A DNA stretch of 64,000 nt from contig NZ_CP025118.1 of NCBI RefSeq assembly GCF_002831665.1, forward strand, positions 2,356,001 to 2,420,000, read 5' to 3'. The stretch is from Lacinutrix sp. Bg11-31. GTDB lineage: Bacteria > Bacteroidota > Bacteroidia > Flavobacteriales > Flavobacteriaceae. The notes under the pieces are model-generated. The model worked only from the letters and a program-made list of their open reading frames with translations, was not told the origin of the DNA and made no database searches. Made by a program: the position numbers and the translations under genes. Position 1 is the stretch's first letter. The number at the start of each line of letters is the position of its first letter. Below are positions 9,049-17,929 of this stretch, in pieces.

Positions 9049-9054
9049 CTTAAA

Positions 9055-9612
9055 TTATTTATGTATTGTTTTATTTATTTCGTTTTCTAAGTCTTCTACA
9101 TTTTCAAACGACCGCTCGTAAAAAGCTCGTTTTTTATTATTAAAAATAACTGTAAACGGTATTGCTCCAGACCAATTTGGATCTATTTTATCTATCCAAA
9201 TGTTAGATGCAGGGTCGTCTAACAACACAACTTTAGAAGTAATGTTTTTTTCTTTTAAAAATGGTTTCAGCTTAGTTTCTATATCTTTTGTAAAGTCTAG
9301 ACTCACTAATATTACTTCTGTATCGGGATGCTTTTTTTGATATTCTTGTATATACGGTAACTCTTTAACACAAGGAGCACACCACATTGCCCAAAAATTA
9401 ACAATATATGTTTTGTTACTATCTGTATATAATAGAGGTTCTAGTTGATCAAAATTGTAAACAGGAATACTGTCGTTAATAGTTGTGCTATTACTTGCTG
9501 TTGTAGCAACAATATCTGTTTTAGTCTTGTTGCAGCTTACACAAAAACAGAATACTACTATTACAAATAATAGTAGTTGTGGCTTTTGTTTTAAAAAGAA
9601 TGTCTTCACCAA
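9055..9612 (-). CDS. TlpA/ResA-family thiol-disulfide oxidoreductase lipoprotein
   Basis: The 185 residues begin with a hydrophobic leader and lipobox Cys27 (FCVSC). A thioredoxin fold follows with the active site NFWAMWCAPC (Cys78, Cys81) and a cis-Pro region at GAIPFTV. It should reduce or isomerise disulfides in the periplasm, as TlpA/ResA proteins do in cytochrome maturation or envelope repair. It is the first gene of a two-gene transcript with the His-rich redoxin downstream (6 bp gap). Confidence 0.88.
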   Translation of the reverse strand: MVKTFFLKQKPQLLLFVIVVFCFCVSCNKTKTDIVATTASNSTTINDSIPVYNFDQLEPLLYTDSNKTYIVNFWAMWCAPCVKELPYIQEYQKKHPDTEVILVSLDFTKDIETKLKPFLKEKNITSKVVLLDDPASNIWIDKIDPNWSGAIPFTVIFNNKKRAFYERSFENVEDLENEINKTIHK

Positions 9613-9680
9613 GATAAGAAGGGTTTAAAAACATTAGACTTTTTAAATTACAAAAGGTTTAATTTGGGTTTGTTTTTTTT

Positions 9681-9709
9681 GATTGGGTTTTGATTGGGTT
9701 TTGATTGGT
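9681..9709. repeat. 11-bp tandem repeat GATTGGGTTTT, about 2.6 copies
   Basis: The unit GATTGGGTTTT is repeated head to tail upstream of the TlpA-like gene. No gene is seen in the surrounding 9613-9795 stretch, which otherwise holds only a terminator. Confidence 0.75.
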
Positions 9710-9740
9710 TGTTATTTTAGAATTTTGTTTTTAGGGTATA

Positions 9741-9778
9741 AAAAAACGATTTAAACTTTAGTTCAAATCGTTTTTTTA
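9741..9778. terminator. Bidirectional intrinsic terminator
   Basis: AAAAAACGATTT and AAATCGTTTTTTT arms around a short loop give a hairpin with A- and T-runs on both sides. It lies 18 bp past the stop of the XRE-ImmA/IrrE gene. Confidence 0.8.
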
Positions 9779-9795
9779 TTTTAATTCTATATTTA

Positions 9796-10857
9796 TTATA
9801 AGAGTACTCTTAATTTAGAATTACCTTTAGAAAAGTCACAAAATCTTTTGAGAACATCTAAAGGTAAACCAAAAGCTTCTGCTAATTCTAAATCTGAATA
9901 TTCTAAATCATTTTTATGCATTTTATAAGAAGTCAAAAAAAGCTTCGGTTCATCTATGAAAACATTTACTGGTTCACTTTTTCTTCCCCATTTTCTACTT
10001 AACTCAATATTTAAGTACCTATATCTGTCATAGGAAATACTTCCAACATCTTTTGCTCTTCTAATTAAAGAAGCCATAGAAGTTAGCCAGTAAATTTTAT
10101 GTTCTGCCAATTCTGATAGTTTTAGATTTCTAAGTGATTGCTTAATATGCTCTTCTGGCATTAAAAATTCTGAAGCAAAATCATTAGCTTCATTCTCAAC
10201 ATTACGATATTCTGGTATCAGAAAACCTCCTGCAATATGCATTATTATGTGAGCCAATTCGTGTGATAAAGTAAAACGTTTTCTATCATTACTGAAGTTA
10301 CTATTTATAACAATTACTGGATTCCCTTTATCTGTAAGAAAAGAAACTCCATCAAATTTTTCAGTTGTATCAAATTGAACAACTATAATTCCATTACTTT
10401 CTAATAAATTAAAGATGTTTTTTACAGGCATATCAATATCTAAACCCATTTGTTTTCTAATGTACTTTGCTATCGTTTTTGGAGAAAACCCATCTTCGAT
10501 ATCAATTGGTTTCAATAAAAATTCTGGCCATTCTACAGAGTTTGTCATTTGATCTATAATAAACCCTATTATTTTATTACCATACTCAATATCTAATCTA
10601 GTAGATTTATTTATTGCTGACTTTTTTCTGTAATGAGCATTTTCAACTCTATTTGAAATTCTTCTAACAAAAAACTTCTCTGGGAAATCTAAGAATAATA
10701 TAATCTTTTGAACAATTTCGTCTGAAAGAGTTCCCAAACCCTTTTCAAATTTTGATAAATTTGACTGAGACAATCCATTTATATGAGAAGCTAAGTCTGT
10801 TTGTGAATATTTTCTGTATTCACGTGCAAAAATTAACTGCTTATAATTAAGTTCCAT
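9796..10857 (-). CDS. XRE-family regulator fused to ImmA/IrrE-type Zn metallopeptidase
   Basis: The 353-residue protein has an HTH (about residues 5-60, LSQSNLSKFEKG as recognition helix). Its peptidase domain has HELAH at 199-203 plus ENEANDFASEFLMP, which supplies the third zinc ligand. Proteins of this architecture cleave repressors or act as antitoxin-like partners, as in RosmerTA-type pairs. It follows an unknown 207-residue protein (48 bp gap). Sequence GTTGCATCCAATT at 10889-10901 just before the gene nearly matches half of the palindrome upstream of the partner, suggesting autoregulation. Whether it is antitoxin, stress regulator or defence component is not settled. Confidence 0.85.
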   Translation of the reverse strand: MELNYKQLIFAREYRKYSQTDLASHINGLSQSNLSKFEKGLGTLSDEIVQKIILFLDFPEKFFVRRISNRVENAHYRKKSAINKSTRLDIEYGNKIIGFIIDQMTNSVEWPEFLLKPIDIEDGFSPKTIAKYIRKQMGLDIDMPVKNIFNLLESNGIIVVQFDTTEKFDGVSFLTDKGNPVIVINSNFSNDRKRFTLSHELAHIIMHIAGGFLIPEYRNVENEANDFASEFLMPEEHIKQSLRNLKLSELAEHKIYWLTSMASLIRRAKDVGSISYDRYRYLNIELSRKWGRKSEPVNVFIDEPKLFLTSYKMHKNDLEYSDLELAEAFGLPLDVLKRFCDFSKGNSKLRVLL

Positions 10858-10888
10858 TTTTTTATTTAGTTTATTTAGTTAATAAAAA

Positions 10889-10901
10889 GTTGCATCCAAT
10901 T
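10889..10901. promoter_or_regulatory. Candidate operator half-site between the two pair genes
   Basis: GTTGCATCCAATT matches 12 of 13 bases of the reverse complement of AATCGGATGCAAC at 11560-11572, the left arm and spacer of the palindrome upstream of the pair. A common binding protein, probably the XRE regulator, is inferred. Confidence 0.4.
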
Positions 10902-10905
10902 CTAA

Positions 10906-11529
10906 TTATTTATTCGAAACGTTTTTTCTAACAACTTCAGATCGCAGTTTCGGCATAGCGATTTTTTCTTCTTTTGAAATAGAAATTGTTTTAACAGTTG
11001 AAGCACTATCTCTATTAATTTCCCACTTAACTTGGTCTTCATCTATATAGACAAGTTTCGGGTTAATTATTCTACCAATACTATCTTTACTGTAACCAAA
11101 AAACAATATAGGCTCAGCAACGAATGTAGTATCATCAAACAACGGAATTGATAATTGCTGAGAGATAGCTGTCACAGATTTAGTCTTAATATTCATTGGT
11201 AATCCTTTCTGATTAAACTTCTTAAAAAGAATAATATATCCATTAATACGAAGTGTAAATCGTTTGTATTTACCAAACTTCCAATTTCTTGGAAAATGCT
11301 CTTGAATACTCTGTATCATTTTGGAATTTAAAAGCGAAGCTTCAAACCCTCTAGCTCTAGCCTCAGGAGGCGTTTGAACGACCTCTTCTTTATAATTATT
11401 TAAAGCGCTATAAAACGCTGAAAACATCAATAAAAGTTCGTTCTTCAAATCATTTTGGCAACCTTCTAAGGATGCTAATCGTCTTTTGTATGACGGGTTT
11501 TCCGTTTTTTTTTGTAAATTTGTAATCAT
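10906..11529 (-). CDS. Unknown protein paired with XRE-ImmA/IrrE (possible toxin or effector)
   Basis: I do not recognise this 207-residue soluble protein. It has no signal peptide or transmembrane segment. The N-terminal 90 residues are helical and charged. The middle contains FTLRINGYIILFKKFNQKG and a later VAEPILFFGYSKDSIGRI strand region, and the C-terminus is basic (RSEVVRKNVSNK). It is the first gene of a two-gene unit, with the XRE-ImmA/IrrE gene 48 bp downstream. That order fits toxin-antitoxin pairs in which the effector gene comes first. Its own upstream region holds an 8-bp palindrome and a hairpin. A toxin role is inference from context. Confidence 0.7.
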   Translation of the reverse strand: MITNLQKKTENPSYKRRLASLEGCQNDLKNELLLMFSAFYSALNNYKEEVVQTPPEARARGFEASLLNSKMIQSIQEHFPRNWKFGKYKRFTLRINGYIILFKKFNQKGLPMNIKTKSVTAISQQLSIPLFDDTTFVAEPILFFGYSKDSIGRIINPKLVYIDEDQVKWEINRDSASTVKTISISKEEKIAMPKLRSEVVRKNVSNK

Positions 11530-11557
11530 AAAATTATTTATATTTAAATATTATACA

Positions 11558-11579
11558 ATAATCGGATGCAACCGATTAT
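11558..11579. promoter_or_regulatory. Perfect palindrome, candidate operator of the pair
   Basis: ATAATCGG and CCGATTAT are separated by ATGCAA. The palindrome lies 29 bp upstream of the 207-residue protein gene, where an autoregulating XRE protein would bind. Confidence 0.55.
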
Positions 11580-11580
11580 A

Positions 11581-11611
11581 AATATCTCTGCTGTAACAGA
11601 GATATTTTTTT
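11581..11611. terminator. Hairpin with T-run (plus strand)
   Basis: AATATCTCTG and CAGAGATATT pair around CTGTAA, followed by TTTTTT on the plus strand. No plus-strand gene ends here, so it may instead be a leader hairpin or block spurious transcription near the pair's promoter. Confidence 0.45.
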
Positions 11612-11697
11612 GAATTACAAATATATAATAATCATTTTAAATTGTATGTTTGATTATATAATTTTTATATTAAATTGTAAAAAGTTATAAACAATTT

Positions 11698-11907
11698 CTA
11701 GCCAACCTTTTCAGTATAAATAAAATTCCCGCCCCAACCATAAGGTGTTATTTTATATTTTCCTTTTATTTTAATAACATCTACTTCAATACCACTAGGC
11801 CACATTTTAATTTCAGTTAAAAAAGGTAATTCTACTTTAAAGACACTTACTTTTTCACCATTAATCACCTGTATAATACGACCTTCAATAAGTTTAATTT
11901 TATTCAT
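11698..11907 (-). CDS. Small hypothetical protein, 69 residues
   Basis: I do not recognise this protein. It is a compact beta-rich sequence (EGRIIQVINGEKVSVFKVEL) with a Trp/Gly-rich end (PYGWGGNFIYTEKVG), without signal peptide. Codon use looks normal and the strand agrees with its neighbours. It lies alone between the XRE pair (170 bp away) and a PD40 gene (200 bp). It could be a real accessory gene, but its short length leaves doubt. Confidence 0.5.
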   Translation of the reverse strand: MNKIKLIEGRIIQVINGEKVSVFKVELPFLTEIKMWPSGIEVDVIKIKGKYKITPYGWGGNFIYTEKVG

Positions 11908-12108
11908 TTTCTATATTTTAATATGTTTACTACAAAAATAGAGGCACAAACCTCAGTTATAGAACAAGGCTTATAGCTAAAAAGATTCAGTAATTAATAT
12001 ATTAAAAAAGAAGAAATTCTTCAGTCATTAGCTACGTTATAAACTATCAATTAAAACCATATTCTAGTTTCCTTAGCCTTCTAAATAACAACTCAAGTTA
12101 CAAAAACT

Positions 12109-13086
12109 CTAATTTAAATTCAACGCTTCAAATCCAATTTTATAAATATTCCCTGTTCCATTTTGGGCTCTATTAGCAAATGCTTTTAATTCTTTTACAG
12201 AATTTATTTTAGTAGAATCGTTTACTATTCTTTCGCTTGTAAAATATAAATTGTTTTGGTTAACATCTACAAAAGGACAAAAATCCAATTTTATCGAATT
12301 AATATTTTCTCCCATATTTTTAGAGAGGCTCCAATTGCCTGCTTTATCTTTTACGCTATAATACAAGTCACCTCCTCCAAAGCCATCTGCTCTACCATAA
12401 GAGCTAAAAATTAATAGATTTTCTTCTGGATTTACAAAGGCATTAAACTCGTAATGTTTTGTATTTATAGTACTATCTAAAACGGTTGCTTTTTGGTAAT
12501 CTCCATTAATTTTTTTAGCCATAAAAATATCTTCTTTACCAATACCATTGGCTTTTGTGGCTGTAAAATATAAATTTCCGTTATTGCTTACAGAAGGATA
12601 AAATTCGTCTTGCTCTGTATTTATAGTTTTGTTTAATGGTTTTGGTTGACTCCATTTACCATCTACTTTGTTACTGCACCAAATATTATAATCTTTACGT
12701 TTAGTGTTATTATCCATTGGTCTATTAGATGCAAAAAACAAGGTATTACCTTCGTTTGCATAAAAAGGTTCTATATCTTGGTATGTACCAGAAAAATCTA
12801 CTAGTTCGGGTTCGCTCCACTTACCATCTACTTTGTTTATTTGCACCAAACTTCTTTTTTCTTGTTTGTAGTCTCCTAAAGTGTAGATTAATTGATTTCC
12901 GTCTGGTGCTATTGCAAGATCACGTTCGTACAATCCGGTAGATATGATTCCTTCACCTAATAATTGGACTTTATTTGTGGCTGCCTCTAAGTTTAATGTG
13001 TTTGGCTGTGTGGTCGTGGTATCTTTACAGCCTAAACTAAATAGACTTAAAGACAACACTAGTAAATGTGTGTTTTTTAATATCAC
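12109..13086 (-). CDS. PD40/TolB-like beta-propeller lipoprotein
   Basis: The 325 residues start with a lipobox (LSLFSLGC, Cys20). They then show repeated propeller blades of the PD40 type: LAIAPDGNQLIYT, EGNTLFFASNRP, YPSVSNNGNLYFTA, NPEENLLIFSSYGR and VNQNNLYFTSER. In Bacteroidota such lipoproteins are often surface or periplasmic binding modules, some related to OmpA/TolB-like complexes. It is a single gene with about 270 bp on its upstream side, where no further gene is seen. Binding partner is unknown. Confidence 0.85.
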   Translation of the reverse strand: MILKNTHLLVLSLSLFSLGCKDTTTTQPNTLNLEAATNKVQLLGEGIISTGLYERDLAIAPDGNQLIYTLGDYKQEKRSLVQINKVDGKWSEPELVDFSGTYQDIEPFYANEGNTLFFASNRPMDNNTKRKDYNIWCSNKVDGKWSQPKPLNKTINTEQDEFYPSVSNNGNLYFTATKANGIGKEDIFMAKKINGDYQKATVLDSTINTKHYEFNAFVNPEENLLIFSSYGRADGFGGGDLYYSVKDKAGNWSLSKNMGENINSIKLDFCPFVDVNQNNLYFTSERIVNDSTKINSVKELKAFANRAQNGTGNIYKIGFEALNLN

Positions 13087-13283
13087 GTATTGTTGATTTT
13101 CAGGGATTACTTTTAATAGTATAAATATACTACTTAAAGAAGGATTATAAAATGGAAGTGTTATTTGGTGTTTTTTTTACTTAGCGTTTTTGGATTATAA
13201 TTAGAGTCGAAGAATCTCGATAAATAAGAGAGAATTCTTAGTCGTTTGCTGCACTAAACATCTTAAATTATTAGAAACTATTG

Positions 13284-13319
13284 CAAATAAGAAAAGGACA
13301 AAAGATTTCTCTTTTGCCC
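13284..13319 (-). terminator. Intrinsic terminator of the large T9SS protein gene
   Basis: Minus-strand arms GGGCAAAAGA and TCTTTTGTCC (one G-U pair) with a GAAA loop are followed by TTTTCTTATTT, 40 bp past the gene's stop. Confidence 0.7.
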
Positions 13320-13358
13320 ATTTCTCTCGCTATTAATCAAAAAAACTAAATGTAAGTG

Positions 13359-15959
13359 TTACTTAACTAGTAACTTCAAGGGATTGTAATGTGTTTGCGT
13401 ACTTGATAATTTACAGATGTATAATCCAGTACTTAAATTTTGTTTACTTATTGCAATTTGGTTTTTACCAGGTTGCGCTTTTATTGTTGTTTGATATACT
13501 ATTACTCCTAATTGGTTATAGATTTCTAATTGTACAGTTTCACTTTGGTTTAGCGTAAAATGTATGTTTGCGTTATCTAGCATTGGATTTGGAAACACTG
13601 CAAGTGCATTAGTTACTATTTCTATATTATCTAGAGATAATGTATTGCCATTAGAGAAACGTACATCTTGCAATTGCATTTCTTTTGTTGCGCTTGTACC
13701 ATCTTCGCTTACCATTGTAAATACTATAGTTACAATATCGTTAGCATTTAATGTTGTGCCTAAAGACGATGTAAAGTCTAAAAACGAAATGGCAAACTCT
13801 TGATTAGTATCTGTTAAAGCAATAGTTGTTTTGTATTGCTCATCCCAATTAGTAATACTTTGTTTTACTAGTGTAATTTCTAAGTTCCCAGTACCTTTTG
13901 CTTTTAATTTAAAGTTATTATAATCTGTTAAGTCTACTGCTTTAAAACGTGGTGTTAATGCTCTATAAGCCGCAAAATAAGTGCTTGTTGTTGCATTAAG
14001 CGTTAGATTTCTTTCTATTGGAAAATCTTCTGTTTGAAATGTGTTTGTATTAGCCGCAATAGTATAGTTATTAACAGCTGTAGTGGCTTGAGAATCGTCG
14101 ATTCCCCAAGGACCATCAGACATAAATAAATCGTCTGGTGTATTTACACCATCTCCAATTCTAAAACCTACATCAAACAAATGCCCAGTTGGTACAGTAA
14201 GGTCTGTAATGTAATTTCCGTTTAAATTAAGATTAGATGCTGTGTAGTTAAATGCACTAGTTTCGGTTACTCTAAATCCAGAGTCGAAAGCAACATTATT
14301 AGTTGCATTGGTGTTTATAATTTGAAGATCTAATGCTCCATTATTATATTTTCCTTTTCTAACAAAAACCGTTGGTGGTGGAGATAATTGGTAGCCAGAT
14401 ATTGTTTTTTCTGTATCTAATAAATTTAATACTTCTTGTGCTAAGCTATATAAATCATCTATAGAGTCTGACCAGATTTGGAAGTTGTAAAAGGTTACAT
14501 TTTCTTCATATAAATCTAAATTCCAATGACTTTCTATCGCAAAATTAGCATCGTTATTTTCTACTTTAGCAGATAAGCTTAAAACGTATTCGAAAGAACC
14601 ATCAGCATTTTTTATAATTGCTTTTATAAAAGCTTGGTCATTAATTTCTATAGTAGATACTGTAATTAATTCGGCACCTAATAATCTATCGCAAATGTAT
14701 TTGGTATGCTCATAAACTCCGTTTTCTGTTTTTAAGGCTAATATTGAAGCTATAGAAGCATCGTTTTCCATGTAATCTACAGAATACACTTCGGTAGCAT
14801 TAGTAATATTTACTAAATCTAAAGGAGTAGAGTCTACTACGTAATCTTCATTAATTATTGTTAATGGAATAAAATCTTGCAATTGAAAACCTGTAAACGA
14901 ACTTCTTTGTGCTTGTTTAGATGCTTTGGTTACTCTTTTTGCCGTTAGTTGGTCGAATTTGTAGCTTTTTTTAGCACGATTAAAATTACGTTTATTAATA
15001 GCTTCAGATAATCTTCCGTTACTTTCTAAACCACCATCTTTAGCTGTAGATGGAGCTGCAATTACTGCACAACTTCCAAAACCTGAGCATGAAGGGTCTT
15101 CGCAATCTATTAAACCATCACCATCATCATCTATACCATTATCGCAAATCTCTTGAGCAACAGGAGCTGTTGGACAACGTGCTCCATCGTTACTTGCGCT
15201 TGATGGACCAAAAGCAAACAAGTTAGATTCCATACTTGATGTTGCATCTAAATTTTGCACATTTTGAATAACGTAAATAGTTCCTGTTTGATTTGCCGAC
15301 ACGTAAAAACGCCCAGAAGCATCAAAATAAACAGCACCATAAGTGTAGTTAAGTCCAGATAAAATTGGCACTTCGCCTAAAGCCTCAACAACACTTGTTG
15401 TTGGATTAATACGATATAAAATATTCGTATTTTTTTCTACTGCATATAAATTACCATCTACTGCATTAAAAGCCCAATCGTGAATACTAATGTTTTGAGA
15501 TAATGTCTCTGCAGATAAATATTGTGTGTATGTTGCAGAATTTGGATCTAAATCTATTTTATAATAGGTTGTACCTCCTGCTTTAAAATAATAGACACCT
15601 TGCGTGCTTATATCTCCTACATATTTATTGCCAGTCGTTAATTCTGGGATAGTAAAAGACGTTGTTTGAAAATCGTTACCAATTCTAACAATAGTTTTAG
15701 AAGGTGTACTTAAATAACCCCAAATATAACCGTCTGCTGGATTATAAGCTGTTGCATTTATATTTCCTGGTGTAATATCTGCCGCAGCAAGATAAGAGTT
15801 ACCAGAAGCTAGATCTATTGCATAAACATCGTTATACTGAAATAAATAAGCACTAAAATCACAATTAAAAGGAATGTTTTGTGCTTGACCTGTTAAGCTA
15901 AAAAATAATATTGCAATTACTAATATTTGATTTTTTAATATGTATTTTTTTGTTATCAT
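13359..15959 (-). CDS. Large secreted T9SS type A sorting-domain protein
   Basis: The start was placed at 15959 (MITKKYILKNQILVIAILFF), which gives a clean signal peptide ending near GQAQ; a start 24 bp upstream would add an unlikely leader. The 866 residues have an N-terminal ~240-residue propeller-like region (FNCDFSAYLFQYNDVYAIDL, DUF6923-like) and a calcium-binding-like motif CDNGIDDDGDGLIDCEDPSC. A carbohydrate-binding-like region follows at about 600-760 and the C-terminal type A sorting domain starts at VFPNPMLDN. It should be exported by the type IX system to the surface as an adhesin or matrix protein. Box c lies 61 bp upstream. Confidence 0.87.
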   Translation of the reverse strand: MITKKYILKNQILVIAILFFSLTGQAQNIPFNCDFSAYLFQYNDVYAIDLASGNSYLAAADITPGNINATAYNPADGYIWGYLSTPSKTIVRIGNDFQTTSFTIPELTTGNKYVGDISTQGVYYFKAGGTTYYKIDLDPNSATYTQYLSAETLSQNISIHDWAFNAVDGNLYAVEKNTNILYRINPTTSVVEALGEVPILSGLNYTYGAVYFDASGRFYVSANQTGTIYVIQNVQNLDATSSMESNLFAFGPSSASNDGARCPTAPVAQEICDNGIDDDGDGLIDCEDPSCSGFGSCAVIAAPSTAKDGGLESNGRLSEAINKRNFNRAKKSYKFDQLTAKRVTKASKQAQRSSFTGFQLQDFIPLTIINEDYVVDSTPLDLVNITNATEVYSVDYMENDASIASILALKTENGVYEHTKYICDRLLGAELITVSTIEINDQAFIKAIIKNADGSFEYVLSLSAKVENNDANFAIESHWNLDLYEENVTFYNFQIWSDSIDDLYSLAQEVLNLLDTEKTISGYQLSPPPTVFVRKGKYNNGALDLQIINTNATNNVAFDSGFRVTETSAFNYTASNLNLNGNYITDLTVPTGHLFDVGFRIGDGVNTPDDLFMSDGPWGIDDSQATTAVNNYTIAANTNTFQTEDFPIERNLTLNATTSTYFAAYRALTPRFKAVDLTDYNNFKLKAKGTGNLEITLVKQSITNWDEQYKTTIALTDTNQEFAISFLDFTSSLGTTLNANDIVTIVFTMVSEDGTSATKEMQLQDVRFSNGNTLSLDNIEIVTNALAVFPNPMLDNANIHFTLNQSETVQLEIYNQLGVIVYQTTIKAQPGKNQIAISKQNLSTGLYICKLSSTQTHYNPLKLLVK

Positions 15960-15985
15960 GGTTTGTTTATTTCTTAATTGCAAGT

Positions 15986-16067
15986 CAAATTTACTTTAGA
16001 AACTCGTTTTAAATCATGTTTTTCGTTTAGTGTAATTTTAGTGTAGACGAATGGTTATTATCTGTAG
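15986..16067 (-). promoter_or_regulatory. Candidate LytTR-type box c and -7 element for the T9SS protein
   Basis: Three half-sites (TTTTCG 16020, GTGTAG 16041, CTGTAG 16062) are exactly 21 bp apart, with core GTGTAGACGAATGG at 16041-16054. A perfect -7 element TAAATTTG (minus strand, 15986-15993) lies 27 bp from the box. Confidence 0.68.
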
Positions 16068-16082
16068 ATAAGCGATTTCACT

Positions 16083-16574
16083 TTACAGTTTTACAAAGAT
16101 GTTGGTGAAATAATTTTTACCTTGTTCGTCTTGTTGAGTTGAAATCCCAAAATCTGTAAAGTCTGGATTTTCTATATTCTGTCTATGCCCTTCGCTATTT
16201 ATCCAAGCATCAACTAAAGATTGTGCATTACTAAAACCAAAACCAACATTTTCTGAAACATTTTTAGCATTAACAGACTCTTTTAGGTTTTGCGATCTTA
16301 AATAAAAAAAATCATGGCTTGGCACTCCTTTATTAACCATGTATTGGTTGTGCTTAGTAGCTTCTTTAGATGCTGCATTTAATATATTTAAAGTATTAAG
16401 GCCTTGAGATATTCTGTAGGCATTAATGAGCTCAGCAATTTCATAATCTAATTGTGTATATTCTACACTTATGTTTTCTAATTTGTATTCTTCTGGAGTA
16501 GTATTCTCTTCTTCTACAGAACAAGACATAAAAAAGGCGCTAAATAAAACGGCTACTAAAACTAATTTTTTCAT
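16083..16574 (-). CDS. CAP/SCP-domain lipoprotein
   Basis: The start at 16574 (MKKLVLVAVLF) gives a lipobox Cys18 (FFMSC). The ~140-residue CAP domain carries the usual His and Glu positions: EATKHNQYM, SHDFFYLR, SENVGFGF, then WINSEGHRQNI and GISTQQDEQGKNYFTNIFVKL at the end. CAP proteins are secreted or surface proteins of varied roles, including lipid or peptidoglycan binding and adhesion. It is a single gene, and regulatory box d lies 56 bp upstream. Confidence 0.88.
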   Translation of the reverse strand: MKKLVLVAVLFSAFFMSCSVEEENTTPEEYKLENISVEYTQLDYEIAELINAYRISQGLNTLNILNAASKEATKHNQYMVNKGVPSHDFFYLRSQNLKESVNAKNVSENVGFGFSNAQSLVDAWINSEGHRQNIENPDFTDFGISTQQDEQGKNYFTNIFVKL

Positions 16575-16888
16575 CACGATTGGTTTATTTGATGACAAAA
16601 TTAATTTAAAAGGCAGTTGAATTTTATGTTTTTCGATTAGGTGACTTTTATGTGTAGACGAATGGTTTAAACATTAAGATAAACGCTGGCAATTTTAATT
16701 AGCAGTGTTATGGAATCTTTTTAAAGACAAAAAGACCATTTAAAGTATATACAATCTATCCTTTTTGAAGACAGTTGTAAATGTAAATGTATTTTAAATG
16801 ATTGTGTTGAGATTGTTTTTTTGGTTAACGCACTATTACCAAAACTGAAGTTAAACTAAACGATTTAAATAATAGCTTAAATACTTAA
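16575..16888. other. Intergenic region with regulatory box d
   Basis: No gene is seen in these 314 bp. They hold the promoter and box d of the CAP lipoprotein and, nearer 16889, the AT-rich 3' flank of the LytTR operon. A stem TTTTGG(T)/(A)CCAAAA occurs near 16815-16850 but has no T-run in the operon's direction, so no clear operon terminator is visible. Confidence 0.6.
16596..16665 (-). promoter_or_regulatory. Candidate LytTR-type box d and -7 element for the CAP lipoprotein
   Basis: The core GTGTAGACGAATGG is at 16652-16665 and the second half-site TTTTCG at 16630, spaced 22 bp, one more than the other boxes. A perfect -7 element TAATTTTG (minus strand, 16596-16603) lies 27 bp from the box. 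Confidence 0.6.
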
Positions 16889-17602
16889 TTACAGCAAATT
16901 TAGACGTTTCATTAGTTCTGGCCTGTTAGATCTGCTTACAGGAATAACATCTTTTTTAATTAACACACTGTTATCCTCGATATCAATTATTTTTTTAATA
17001 TTTATAATATAAGAACGATGCACTTTTAAAAATAAACTATCTGGAAGCTTGTCTTCAATTTTCTTTAATGTAGAGTGTACTGTGTAGTTTTTATCTTCAG
17101 TTTTAACTTGAATATAGTCCCCTTTTGCTTCCACTAAATAAATACTTGGGATATCTATTTTAATTAAACGTCTATCTATATTTACATACAAATCGTTACC
17201 AGAAGTGGCTTCTACCTTTTCTCCTTTTGATACGGTTTGACTTGGTTTAATCTGTTTAGATTCTGCTTTTTGTATGGCTTTATCAAAACGCTCTTGCGTA
17301 ATTGGCTTAACTAAATAATCTACAATACAATCGTACTCAAACGCTTGAATAGCAAAATTAGGATCTGATGTTGTTAAGATTATTTTTGGTGGATTTTTAA
17401 GTGTCTCTATAAAATCGAAACCTGTAAAATCTGGCATATGTATATCCAAGAAAATTAAATCAACTTCGTTTTGATTTAAATATTTTATGGCTTGCATTGC
17501 GTTAGGAAATTCTTCTAAAACGTTAAGACTTGGTAGCTTTGAGCATAATTGTGTAATAATCATTCTTGCTGTAGCTTCGTCGTCAATGATAATGCAATTC
17601 AT
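16889..17602 (-). CDS. LytTR-family response regulator
   Basis: The 237 residues have an N-terminal receiver domain with phospho-acceptor Asp53 in FLDIHMP. A C-terminal LytTR DNA-binding domain (about residues 135-235) contains YLVEAKGDYIQVKTEDKNY and FLKVHRSYIIN. It binds direct repeats in promoters in other bacteria (AlgR, AgrA, VirR). It is the last gene of a seven-gene signalling operon, 9 bp after the Hpt gene. The six AlgR-like boxes described in the window are candidate targets. No other LytTR protein is in the window, though one elsewhere in the genome could equally be the binder. Confidence 0.92.
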   Translation of the reverse strand: MNCIIIDDEATARMIITQLCSKLPSLNVLEEFPNAMQAIKYLNQNEVDLIFLDIHMPDFTGFDFIETLKNPPKIILTTSDPNFAIQAFEYDCIVDYLVKPITQERFDKAIQKAESKQIKPSQTVSKGEKVEATSGNDLYVNIDRRLIKIDIPSIYLVEAKGDYIQVKTEDKNYTVHSTLKKIEDKLPDSLFLKVHRSYIINIKKIIDIEDNSVLIKKDVIPVSRSNRPELMKRLNLL

Positions 17603-17611
17603 AGGTTGTAT

Positions 17612-17929
17612 TTAAAGAGTCTCTAGATATTTTGTTATGCTGTTAAGTATCGCTTCAAATTGGTCTTTCCCTTCGGTTTTTCCTTCTTCTAAATTATTCT
17701 CGTACGTTATAGCGCTTTCATATCCTTTTTCGAGGCCTAAAATACTAATTTTATGTTTAAGTTTATGCACATTATCTGCTGCTAACTTATAATTTTTAGC
17801 ATTGTAATTATCAAAATAGATTTGTTTCTCTTCTGGAAACTCTTTTTTAATAACTTCAATTAGTTTTTGTTTAAAGGCTTCATCACCTCCAGACAAGTTG
17901 TTAATATAAGATTGATTAGGTTTTTCCAT
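17612..17929 (-). CDS. Hpt-domain phosphotransfer protein
   Basis: The 105-residue all-helical protein has the Hpt signature NVHKLKHKISILGLEKG, where His55 is the likely phosphorylated histidine. It would relay phosphate from a kinase or hybrid receiver to a response regulator. It lies between a histidine kinase gene (14 bp overlap) and the LytTR regulator gene (9 bp gap), which suggests the relay kinase, Hpt, LytTR. Confidence 0.88.
   Translation of the reverse strand: MEKPNQSYINNLSGGDEAFKQKLIEVIKKEFPEEKQIYFDNYNAKNYKLAADNVHKLKHKISILGLEKGYESAITYENNLEEGKTEGKDQFEAILNSITKYLETL

Noticed and set aside
11581-11611. Terminator of a plus-strand gene
   Set aside because: No plus-strand gene ends there; I kept it only as a hairpin with low confidence.
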